Shown here: piece after piece, positions 9,910 to 20,600 of the stretch
How positions within the stretch are numbered: position 1 is the first letter of the stretch
Layout of the letters: every line of letters starts with the position of its first letter
DNA from: Phallusia fumigata
Lineage: Eukaryota > Chordata > Ascidiacea > Phlebobranchia > Ascidiidae
NCBI GenBank assembly: GCA_008931825.1
Contig: QXVZ01004015.1
Location: 1 to 27,066 of the forward strand
Length of the DNA stretch: 27,066 nt
Direction of reading: 5' to 3'
Notes under the pieces: model-generated
Databases searched by the model: none
What the model was told of the DNA's origin: nothing
What the model saw: only the letters and a program-made list of their open reading frames with translations
Translations under genes and position numbers: made by a program

Positions 9910-10287
9910 AACAAAATCAATATTTCTTTATTCCGTATTATTAGCTTTTTTAGTGTGTAATTTATTGATTAATGTGGAATTTTTTTCTTTTTATCTGTAA
10001 TTTTATTTTGATTATCTGCAAATAAATAACAAACAGATTATTGTTTAGTCAAAACCAACGGCGGACAAACTACAGCCCGCCAATTCTTGTAATCTGACCC
10101 GCCAGATGTTATTACAAATTATTGCAATGTCCCAATTCATTTTTCTCTTGATCATTTTCATGAAACATAAAGCTTGTGCGATTTATCTGGTTGCGTTTGT
10201 CAGACCCGCATGGCCCGCCAGTGAAATACTAAAATCTGGTTTGTAAGCCAAAAAAGTTTTCTCACCCCAGCTGTAACGTTTACGCTA
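9910..10287. other. Intergenic stretch, no gene seen
   Basis: AT-rich spacer between C3 and D3. A patch at about 10060-10225 contains CCCGCCA three times and may be a degraded repeat, but I found no inverted ends. Confidence 0.4.
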
Positions 10288-10488
10288 TAATGTTTCGGAC
10301 ATCGTGATTTCGTTTTACGTTGCAGGATTTTTTTAATGCTAAGCTTTTAAACTTTGCTGTTGTTAATGGCAACATCACTATGGGAAANTAATGTTTCGGA
10401 CATCGTGATTTCGTTTTACGTTGCAGGATTTTTTTAATGCTAAGCTTTTAAACTTTGCTGTTGTTAATGGCAACATCACTATGGGAAA
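10288..10488 (+). repeat. Exact 100-bp duplication around single N at 10388
   Basis: 10288-10387 is repeated at 10389-10488 with no difference that I can see. It includes the leader and first eight coding bases of D3 (ATGGGAAA), so the copy before the N is a stub, not a second start. Confidence 0.92.
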
Positions 10489-10859
10489 CGGGCAAAGTGA
10501 AGAGTTGGAGAGGATTAAAAGAGAAACTGAAAAACTAAAAGAAGAAAATAATCGGGAGATCAGGTTACAGAAAGCAAAAGAAGGTAAAATCTGTTCGAGA
10601 CCATAAGCACACACAAGCGTTTATTTGAAAAATATGTATATTAGGCGTCAAAACACATTGCTTTTGGCACAACCTAACCAGATGCAAATTTTGGCTTTTC
10701 ACAGATCGTGGAACTGAAGTTATACAAACAGCTCCAGTGCGACACAAAAACGGAACCTACAGTGGACAATGGTCACTGGAAGTAAAAAGCAACGGACAGG
10801 ATTTAAAACGAATTGCCACAGAACATGGGCAAAAACTACAAGCAATTAAAAGCAAATAA
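10481..10859 (+). CDS. D3: small two-exon myristoylation-motif gene, subtype D
   Basis: Exons 10481-10583 and 10705-10859, phase-1 intron of only 121 bp (GAA-G|GTAAAA; acceptor GCTTTTCACAG), about 85 residues. MGNGQSEEL has Gly2 and Ser6. The helix ELERIKRETEKLKEE is a good coiled-coil candidate. Exon 2 begins DRGTEVIQTAPVRHKNG, then GQWSLEVKSNG and a helix (LKRIATEHGQKL) with a basic end. D1 is its nearest relative. Acceptor-like TTTTACGTTGCAG ends 10426, 54 bases before the ATG. An ATG at 10421 in the same frame is in the leader and would add 20 non-conserved residues, so I prefer 10481. Confidence 0.82.
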
Positions 10860-11135
10860 CAATGCTTTTCGTGTATTTAGATGAACTTATGTTTTTTTTA
10901 ATTTTTAAGGAAATTCCCACTCTTGCCAATTAGTGTTTAATGAGCACGTTTTAAAACATCGGTTAGAAACTTTCAGTTGTGCTGTATTGTTTTCTTATTT
11001 TACTTACACATTTTTGAAAATATTGTAATGTGGAATGAAAATTTAGAAATCTCGCCGTGAACACGATAAAGCAACAACAAAGTGTGTTTTATTAACTGTC
11101 AATGAATATCTTTTACATTGCCGAGCCTGAAGGGA

Positions 11136-11141
11136 AATAAA
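11136..11141 (+). terminator. AATAAA polyadenylation signal, probably of D3
   Basis: AATAAA 277 bases after the D3 stop, with no other gene between. Confidence 0.45.
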
Positions 11142-11529
11142 TATTTGTTTACACATATTTGTATTTGTTGCCAGAAGACATGTTGAAACACAGTTTTAAA
11201 CGCATTTAAATTTCGTTGCAACCTAGCTACCAACCAGCACCACGTATAAAAATGTCTTTTTCTGCGATTAGGAAAGATTGCCTGTGTACATTTTACATCT
11301 TGTGTTCCAAGTTTTTTTTACTTTTTTTTCTACAAATCTTGGACGGAAACAAATGCAAACCATTTCTCGAAGGAAGGGTGAAGTTGGGCACCGATAAACT
11401 ATAGTGTAAAATTAGCTGCAATCGTGTATACACGCTTTCATCGCAGGTAGCAACTGCGGAACGCCAAGTGTTTACCAGTTGTGTTTTATGACCCTGAGTA
11501 ACCTTTGGCGCAACGCGAGTCAACCGCTA

Positions 11530-11588
11530 TGACGTCACAAACTTGTCTCGCCGGGGAATTCTGTCTGACTGATATCGCCGTTATAAAA
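11530..11588 (+). promoter_or_regulatory. Candidate R1 promoter: CRE palindrome and TATA box
   Basis: A perfect TGACGTCA is at 11530-11537 and TATAAAA at 11582-11588. The TATA box is about 112 bases before the R1 ATG, so transcription would begin near 11612-11620 with a leader of roughly 80-90 bases. The arrangement is typical of a cAMP-responsive core promoter; use is not shown. Confidence 0.5.
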
Positions 11589-11699
11589 CGAGTGAGCGTC
11601 TGTAAAAAGTTAGTATTACGCTTCACACATTTCCTTTTTACAAACCTTAACTGTATTTGAAGTGGTTTATTGAAATCTAGAAGCATAGTTGTGGAGAAG

Positions 11700-14600
11700 A
11701 TGTTGAAATTTTGTTGTTTTTCGGTGATCTGCTTTCTTTTCATTCGTTCTTCATCTGCAGTCGAATCAGGTTTGTAATATGGCATGAACTACAGGTTTTA
11801 AGTTTTACGCGTATGTACAGATCGATAGGTAAATCAATCCGAATGCTTTGAGCATACATTAGTTTTGACTTTAAGTTAAATCCTTTCAAACAAGCAGACA
11901 CCCTCAAAAACTTCGAGTTAAGTTGATTTAACAAAGTTTATGATTAGGCAGACAAACAATGTTATTGTAACGAAAAAGGGACCTTTTCAAAAAACAATTA
12001 TAAATCATATTTAGGTTTCAACCCGTGGTTAACTGAAGAGTTCATATTCCTGGTTGACGTGTGCTGCTTAAACGACACCCAGTTCCAGAGTCTAAAATCA
12101 GAACTTATTTCGGCAATGAACTTGTTCGAATTTATCCCGTATGGTCTGACTGGTGTTTACTCAAGGACTGGAGTTTATTTCTTCTCCAACTCCAACTCTA
12201 TTCGGTAAGAACAACAAATAAAAATGCCCATAAGCATCGAAAGGGCAACAGGTCCGTTTTTAGGCTTAAACAAATTAACCTAAAATAAGAAATTCACTTT
12301 TCAAAAATTGTAACAGTCAAAATTGCATGCAAAATTCGGTACGTATGTTACATATAAAAGCAGCCAGGGATAAGATTTCTACCATAAGTTATATGACGTG
12401 CTAATAAAGGTTAAAAAAGTTGTTTAACTTGCAGTTAATTGCGTATTCCTGTCGCTGGTTGTTTTTTGTCCTGTTCATAAAACCTTGTTCAGTATTACAC
12501 AATATTTTACAAGTTTGACCCTAGCGTACATGTGACGTAGTGTGTTTTATCAAACCTGCCTAACTCCACTTGACTTGACAGGAGCGAAACCGTTTCCAGC
12601 AACCAAACTTTCCCCATCGTAAACATCACAAGCACTAGCATCACTTCCTTGCAGGATGCCATTCGTATGACTCAGCAGGAAAATATGACGTCAGCAAGTA
12701 CCGCTGAAGCCATTGAACATGTAACTGGGGTAAGTGGTTGATAAGTAATGAAAATTTCGTGGTAGTTTTATTTGTGGAAAATATTTCGCTGGACATGTTA
12801 GTTCCATACTCTTGTTTGTTGTCGATGTTGCAAAAACGTTGCTGTAGACGCATAAAGATTGTGTTTGCAATAAAAAACGATCTGTTTTTGACACTTGTCG
12901 TTGCTGAAAAGCGTATAAAGATTTGAGGAAAGGTTTTTGTTTCAAAGAATCAATGAATTTAACGTCTCTGTATTGATCACAAGTTTGTTATTCACCAACG
13001 AACGCATGTCACACGTCAAGGGAGTTTCTCCTTGCATAAGATAACGTCATGGCAGACGCGCGTCACAACAACTTGAGATTACACAAAACTTTCCGTTACT
13101 TACGTTGATGGAATTTTAAAGTTTGGTTCTTGATGTTGTAAAATTAAGATTATATAATCAATCATTTGAAACATAACCCTCAGTTTCCAATTTCTTTTCA
13201 TAGTTTCACTTGTGTATCAAATATTTAAATTGTTTTGTTTTAAACCTATTAAAATGTTTATTTTCAGTTGTTTTCGACTCAACAATACAATAGAGTCCTG
13301 AGAAAAACTCTTATTGTTATAACGACGAATACCTCGGATTCAAGTAGCTCGTTTCACAACAGGTAGGCTATGAGATGTCAATACACCAAACGGTACAATA
13401 GGTAAACACCTAAAACGGGTTGCTCAATTGCCTTTAGAAATCTACTTAAAACGTGGTTTTGTTTGCTGCGAATAAACAAATTAGTCACGCCCCAATAGCC
13501 CAATGCGACTGTTTATATGGAATGCTTCCCCAAATGGGCAAAACGTCAGTAACTAATCATCATTTTTCTGTTAGTTACAACATCACCCGAGACAGAAACA
13601 TCACCGTATTCGCTGTGGGAGTTGGAAGTGACGTCAGTCAACAGCAGCTATCCACTCTTGCTAATGGCGGCATCAGCAATGCAAGAGTTTATTTATCAAC
13701 AGATTTTAACTGTTCAACGTGTGACCTTGTGACAGATTTAAAAGTCAATCTTAACATAACGCCTGCAGGTAACAAAATATAGTTTTACAGTACGTTTAAT
13801 AATTTGCTTAATAGATACGATTTCTATTTTCAGCGGGCATTATTTGTTTTTTTTGTCGGTTGAAGGTTTGGCGCGTCTTTTGCAACTAGCTTTACTGAAC
13901 GCGGTTACAAGTCGACGATTTTTTAAAAATTAAAAAATACATTTTTACATTTGAATACCTTGTCTTTAACCTTAAAATCAACAGCAGTGATTAAAAAGTA
14001 CATATTTTCGATTTTCGATGCNAAATAAGAAATTCACTTTTCAAAAATTGTAAGCAGTCAAAATTGCAGCAGCCAGCGATATGATTTCTACCCTAAGTTA
14101 TATGACGTGATAATAAAGGTTAAAAAAGTTGTTTAACTTGCAGTTAATTGCGTATTCCTGTCGCTGGTTGTATTTTGTCCTGTTCATAAAACTTTTTTCA
14201 GTATTACACAATATTTTACAAGTTTGACCTTGGGGTACATGACGTACTGTGTTTTATCAAACCTGCCTAACTCCACTTGACTTGACAGGAGCGAAACCGT
14301 TTCCAGCAACCAAACTTTTCCCATCGTGAACATCACAAGCACTAGCATCACTTCCTTGCAGGATGCCATTCGTATGACTCAGCAGGAAAATACGACGTCA
14401 GCAAGTACCGCTGAAGCCATTGAACATGTAACTGGGGTAAGTGGTTGATAAGTAATGGAAATTTCGTGGTAGTTTTATTTGTGGAAAATATTTCGCTGGA
14501 CATGTTAGTTCCATACTCTTGTTTGTTGTCGACGTTGCAAAAACGTTGCTGTAAACGCATAAAGATTGTGTTTGCAATAAAAAACGACCTTTTTTAGACA

Positions 14601-17600
14601 TTTGTCGTTGCTGAAAAGCGTACAAAGATTTGAGGAAAGGTTTTTGTTTCAAAGAATCAATGAATTTAACGTCTCTGTGTTGATCACAAGTTTGTTATTC
14701 ACCAACGAACGCATGTCACCCGTCAAGGGAGTTTCTCCTTACATAAGATAACGTCATGGCAGACGCGCGTCACAACAAGTTGAGATTACACAAAACTTTC
14801 CGTTACTTACGTTGATGGAATTTTAAAGTTTGCTTCTTAATGTTGTTAAATTAAAATTCTATAATCAATCATTTGAAACATAACCCTCAGTTTACAATTT
14901 CTTTTCATAGTTTCACTTGTGTATCAAATATTTTAATTGTTTTGTTTTAAACCTATTAAAATGTTTATTTTCAGTTGTTTTCGACTCAACAATACAATAG
15001 AGTCCTGAGAAAAACTCTTATTGTTATTATGACGAATTTCTCGGATTCAAGTGGCTCGTTTCACAACAGGTAGGCTACGAAATGTCAATAAACCAAACCG
15101 TATAATAGCCCAATGCGACTGTTTATTTGGAATGCTTTCCCAAATGGGCAAAAAGTCAGTAACTAATCATCCATTTTTCTGTTAGTTACAACATCACCCG
15201 AGACAGAAACATCACCGTATTCGCTGTGGGAGTTGGAAGTGACGTCAGTCAACAACAGCTATCCACTCTTTCTAGTGGCGGCATCAGCAATGCAAGAGTT
15301 TATTCATCAACCGATTTTAACTGCTCAACGTGTGACCTTGTGACAGATTTGAAAGTCTATCTTAACACAACGCCTGCAGGTAACAAAACATAGTTTTACA
15401 GTACGTTTAATAATTTGCTTAATAGATACGATTTCTATTTTCAGCGGGCATTATTTGTTTTTTTGTCGGTTGAAGGTTTGGCGCGTCTTTTGCAACTTTA
15501 CTGAACGCGGTTACAAGTCGACGATTTTTTAAAAATTAAAAAATACATTTTTACATTTGAATACCTTGTCTTTAACCTTAAAATCGACAGCAGTGATTAA
15601 AAAGTACATATTTTCGATTTGCGATGCATCGTTCGTTAAAGATTGTTTAATATTTACAGAGCCGGATTGGTGTTCTGTTTACAACTGCGATCCAAATGCA
15701 AACTGTCAGTGGAGATGGCCGTACTGTAAATGTAATGAAGGGTTCGAGGGAGATGGAAAAGTGTGTACAAGTAAGTTTAAATGCTTTTTGCTTAAGTCTT
15801 TAAAGGTTATTGTTATTTATACAATTGTAAATGTAAACTACTTGAGCATAGGAGCGGCAAACCTTTTGTAACCCTACGCACCTCACATACTTGTTTTTTA
15901 TAGTATTGAAACGGACACAGGGTTGCCAGTTTGGCCTTTTTTCGGCTGAATTTCTGCAATTCAATTTAAGTATCACATAAATTCATTATTTTATCAAGCT
16001 TCGTTACTTTTTCAATTTCTGAAAGACTAATGTTGTTGTAGTGAGCATGTTATGCTTAAATTATAGATCATTAAGATTAAAAATAATGTTTGGGATTACA
16101 AACACAGGGTCACGTAAAAAACATGTTATTGTGTTAAATAATGTAACGATTTTTTAGCAATTTGATCACATTCTTAAAGCAGTTGATGTGTTCATATCAT
16201 ATACTAATCGTTTCATACACAGTTTTTTGTTTATTGTTGCATTTGCTATTCTCTCTAAAGCAATTTGTGATATTGTGCATTGAAAAACAAGTACTTTTTA
16301 GTGTTAAACAAGCTATTTGCCGAATTTTGTCAGCTGTATGGCTAAATTTTGAAATTTAAACCTGGCAACCCTGGCAGCATGAATGATTTTTTGTCAAAAA
16401 ATTAAGGTCTTTTTTTGTGAGATCTTCAGAACATAAAACCTAGACACAGTCCAAGCATTAATTGAAATAATCAGAATATTGGAATTATTGACAAAAAGTG
16501 TATCTCAATGTTGTGGTTTTTTTAGGAATTTATTTGCAGGAATTTTACCAAAGTTTACATCCATATGTTCGTGTCTCTCGGAGGGATTTTCAAAGTTTAA
16601 AGTTTCATCTAAAGACAATTTTTCACCCGACCTATTATGAGGACATTAATAACACATACAGGGGGATTCATGTTGTGGATTTTCGAAACAATATCATAAG
16701 GTAACAATTTTTTTTCATTGGGTGTTTAGTTAAATTTGTAAAATAGTTTAAAACATCAGATACAGGTCTGTTGTTAAGACTCAGAATATATATAGTGCAG
16801 AACTGTATGGCTGTTGTAATATATTCTTACCGTGAAACATGGTTTTACATGATGAAAATACTGCTCTTTTTTGTGATTTATATTATTAGCAATTTCTAAT
16901 TAGATTATAGTATGAGCTAATGGTAAACATTTGCAAAAAACTTGTCACTTTTATCTTTCTGAAAAGTTTTAGCAACTGTTTTCTGCACTGTTTTTCAAAT
17001 ACCTCATTATATTTAGGTATTACGTCAAATTTTTGGGAAGGTTTGAAACTACTAATGTACTTTTGCAAAGATATGTAAAAGATAATAGAAAATGGTTCCA
17101 TTCTGCTTTGTATCAAACATTTGACATTGGCTTAGGACTTGGAATGCCCCAACCTGGTAAGTTTTGTAAAAAAATAACCTAACCTATGTTACTTGACAAA
17201 CCAAGTACTAGTTTTATTGCAAGTAATGATATAGGAATATTGGTTATACAAATAAATGAAAAATTATCACTTACTTGTGTTTAACAGTTTCATGTTCATC
17301 TCCGTTTTCTTTCACCTACGCACAAGTCAGCACTGCAAGTTTTTCATTGTACCACTGCCCTCGAGGTAGGACCACAGACAGTTTACTTATGCTTGTTAAC
17401 AGAGAAAAGATATAGCGTGTGTTTAGTTCATTGCTTTTAGGCAATAGAGGCCACAATGATAATGTTGTACCTTGTCTGTCTATCCCATGTTTTTGTTTGA
17501 ATCTTGTTTGTAGGGTTTCCACATTCATCGATACAATGCGTTCCACACAACTCTAGCACAGACCAAGGTCTTCTACTTGGAGCTAAGTTTGATGAGAAAA

Positions 17601-20600
17601 CACTTAACACTGTTGCATGTGATACCAGTTTGTCACAGGTATATAATTGTAAATTAAAGCCTCAAACATATCAAACTTTACTGATGCTCAAATGTTTATT
17701 GCTCAAATTCCAAATAGTAAGTTGACAAACAAAATTCATATAGCCTAAAATTTTGGAATTGGTTTTAATATTGGACAATGTCAACATATCATTTAGCATT
17801 TGTATTGAAGCATTGTGTACTATTGTTATTAATTTGTTACCTATTGCATAGATTGATACAACCAACTTGGATTTGTCAAAGCTGGTCAACACATCTGGAC
17901 AACTTCAATTGCTCACAGCTGGACATAAACTGAATGAAAGTGAGATTCAACAAGCTTTAAACATTATTACTGCAATCAGAACATCAGTTGAAAATTCATC
18001 TTTAAAGGTATTTGTTCATAAAGTATTGACATGATCTGTTTCTATTTAAACATACCGGTTTGTACCATGCAGCATGCATTGATGGCTTAACGTCTTAAAG
18101 TTGGCATAAAATGGTTGTAGTTTATGTAATGTACAAACTGTTTTCCTGTCGTTATCAAAACATTTGTTTTGTTCAGATAACCTCACAGTTGCTTGCAAAC
18201 ATGGCTGTTGCTATATCACAAGTCATCACAGGATTAAAAATGAACCCGACATACGCTGCAGACCTCAAAATAAGACACAAAGTTTTGGAGACCTTGGACT
18301 GTCTTGCACATTCTTTGAACATGAGTGATCATGGCAAAAGCACATTGGACTTCAAAACTAATGACCTTGCAATTAAGGTAAACAGTTTTGTTTGCTTTAA
18401 GTAGCAATGGTAAAATATAGGTCTATTTTTATTTCGCTTATTAATCAGGCATCGTCAGTATCTAAAAAAAAGCAACCCTAATGAAATAAAAATGCCAAAT
18501 CTTTAATTATCAAGGCATAGTGTTAATAAAAACTGAAAAAAATGAATGTATAGTACACACAGATTCCAGTCAAGTTAATAGTATGATGAACTGTTAAGTG
18601 ACTGATATTTTCACCTTTATTTTGAGTTTCTGGTGACTGGTGGTCAATGAAATCATCATGTCTTAGGATGTTGGTTAAAATGAAGTTTCTGATTTTTTTA
18701 CAGATTCAAGACATTTCAAAATCAAATATTGCCGATTCAGTTTCTCTTGCCCCTAGAAAAATGATCAGCAGTTACAACGACACACTTCATCCATTAAATG
18801 CCTCAATTTTAACCAAGAGTTCAGACACCCAAAATGTTCGTGCAGTAATAATTTATCTCAACACAACCACAATGAACCAACCACAGATTTACAAGCAAGG
18901 GGTGGGTACTTCTTGCAAACAATAACTTGGTGTTGGTTAAACTCCTTCGGAGAACCAGGGCCTTGGAATGGGCATGGATAAAACTAGCTCCAGCTCTTCT
19001 AGAGAAAGCTTCCTTCTGGTTGTGGAGCTTTTTTAAACCACTGCTCTACCTTGAGTTCCTTTGCAAATTCACGACTCTAGTCCCTGGGCTCATGCACTAT
19101 TGCAACTTGGTACTATCAAGATTTTGTGAAGGGTTGGTGTTACATTATTTGAAACCAGTTAATGGAAGTAGCCTCCTGCAAAATTACTTGAAGCTTGAAA
19201 AAAAACCTATCTCAAAAATGCCTCAAAGTCCATTAAAAATGCCAAGCCCCTAGTTTTAGATTTTACTCAAAAACCGTGTAAAGAAGTGCCTTTATTGTAG
19301 AATGTGAACTTCGTCATCCTTCCACTTTGGTACAAGTGGTCGTTTTGTACTTCATCTGTTATTAAGTTGAAACATCTCCNACTCCTTCGGAGAACCAGGG
19401 CCTTGGAATGGACATGGATAAAACTAGATCCAGCTCTTCTAGCGAAAGTTTCCTTCTGGGTGTGGAGCTTTTTTAGACCACTGATCTACCTTGAGTTCCT
19501 TTTCAAATTCACGACTCTAGTCCCTGGGCTCATGCACTATTGCAACTTGGTACTATCAAGATTTTGTGAAGGGTTGGTGTTACATTATTTGAAACCAGCT
19601 AATGGAAGTAGCCTCCTGCAAAATTACTTGAAGCTTGAAAAAAAAACCTATCTCAAAAATGGCTCAAGGTCCATTAAAAATGCCAAGCCCCTAGTTTTAG
19701 ATTTTACTCAAAAACCGTGTAAAGAAGTGCCTTTATTGTAGAATGTGAACTTCATCATCCTTCCACTTTTGTACAAGTGGTCGTTTTGTACTTCATCTTT
19801 TATTAAGTTAAAACATCTCCATTCATTTGCAGATGGTCTCAGCATCATTGAGTGACAATTCAAGTGTCAAACTTTCAAGCCCAAATGTTACTGTTGAAAT
19901 GTTTGTTGAAAAGGAGTATTATGGAAAAGTTAACAGCACTACATTTCAGGTGGCTTTCTGTTTAATATAAATTGTCATCCTATGTCACCTATAACAGTTA
20001 ACAAGTTTTTTGTTTAAATTCAATTTATTTTTGACCAAAATAGTTTACAGTTTGATGTTTAATTTGTTTTCTAATGATTAGGCTGCCCACATGAGACAAG
20101 AATGTGTCTCATGGAATTTTAAAAGCTCTGATTGGTCAACTGAAAATTGTTGCCTTGACAACGACTTGTATCCTCGAACAGTATGCAAGTGCGCTGCAGG
20201 AGTCGTTTCAATGCAAACGGTTTGTACATGCTTATATGTTTTTTATTTTTACCCTTAGAAAAATAAATGTATAAAGGGGTATTACAGCTTCTTATGTTAT
20301 CTTTTGTTTTTATGTAGACAATAACCAGAGTTGCTCCAATCATGAAACATTCGCTTGTTACCATAGTAACTGGTTCCATCTTCAGCGGTGTTCTGTACTT
20401 ACTCTTTTTCTTCATTATCTTCAATAGGTGAGAAAGAGTAAAAATTCTATGTTCAACTTGCTACACTAAATTGGTTTCTTTTGTTTACTACTGAGCATGT
20501 GGTAAATCAGTTTTGGGCAGTTTAAGGTTTTACCAAACAAAACCCTCTCGTTTTGGCATCAGCCTAAAATCAAAAACTTTTGCATCAAAAACTAACTTTT

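Larger units (their letters stand above)
10860..11699 (+). other. Spacer between the small-gene array and receptor R1
   Basis: 840 bp without a supported gene. It holds the D3 poly(A) signal, several homopolymer T runs, and the likely R1 promoter near its right end. Minus-strand open frames here have no homologous neighbour. Confidence 0.5.
12283..15627 (+). repeat. 1.6-1.7 kb duplication around single N at 14022, with three receptor exons
   Basis: 12283-14021 is repeated at 14023-15627 with many substitutions and indels, including about 100 bp present only in the first copy near 13385-13485. The first copy ends at the N and the second starts after it. Each carries one set of R1 exons 3, 4 and 5. 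The pattern fits two haplotypes laid end to end. Confidence 0.88.

Noticed and set aside
10060..10230. Three CCCGCCA words close together
   Set aside because: No inverted ends, fixed spacing or partner copy; could not be called an element.
18927..19741. Two long + strand open frames (about 108 and 145 codons) with similar hydrophobic products
   Set aside because: They are the two copies of the duplicated intron segment around the N at 19380. They lie between a good donor (18902) and acceptor (19832), and adding them would break the phase-0 chain of GAIN exons.
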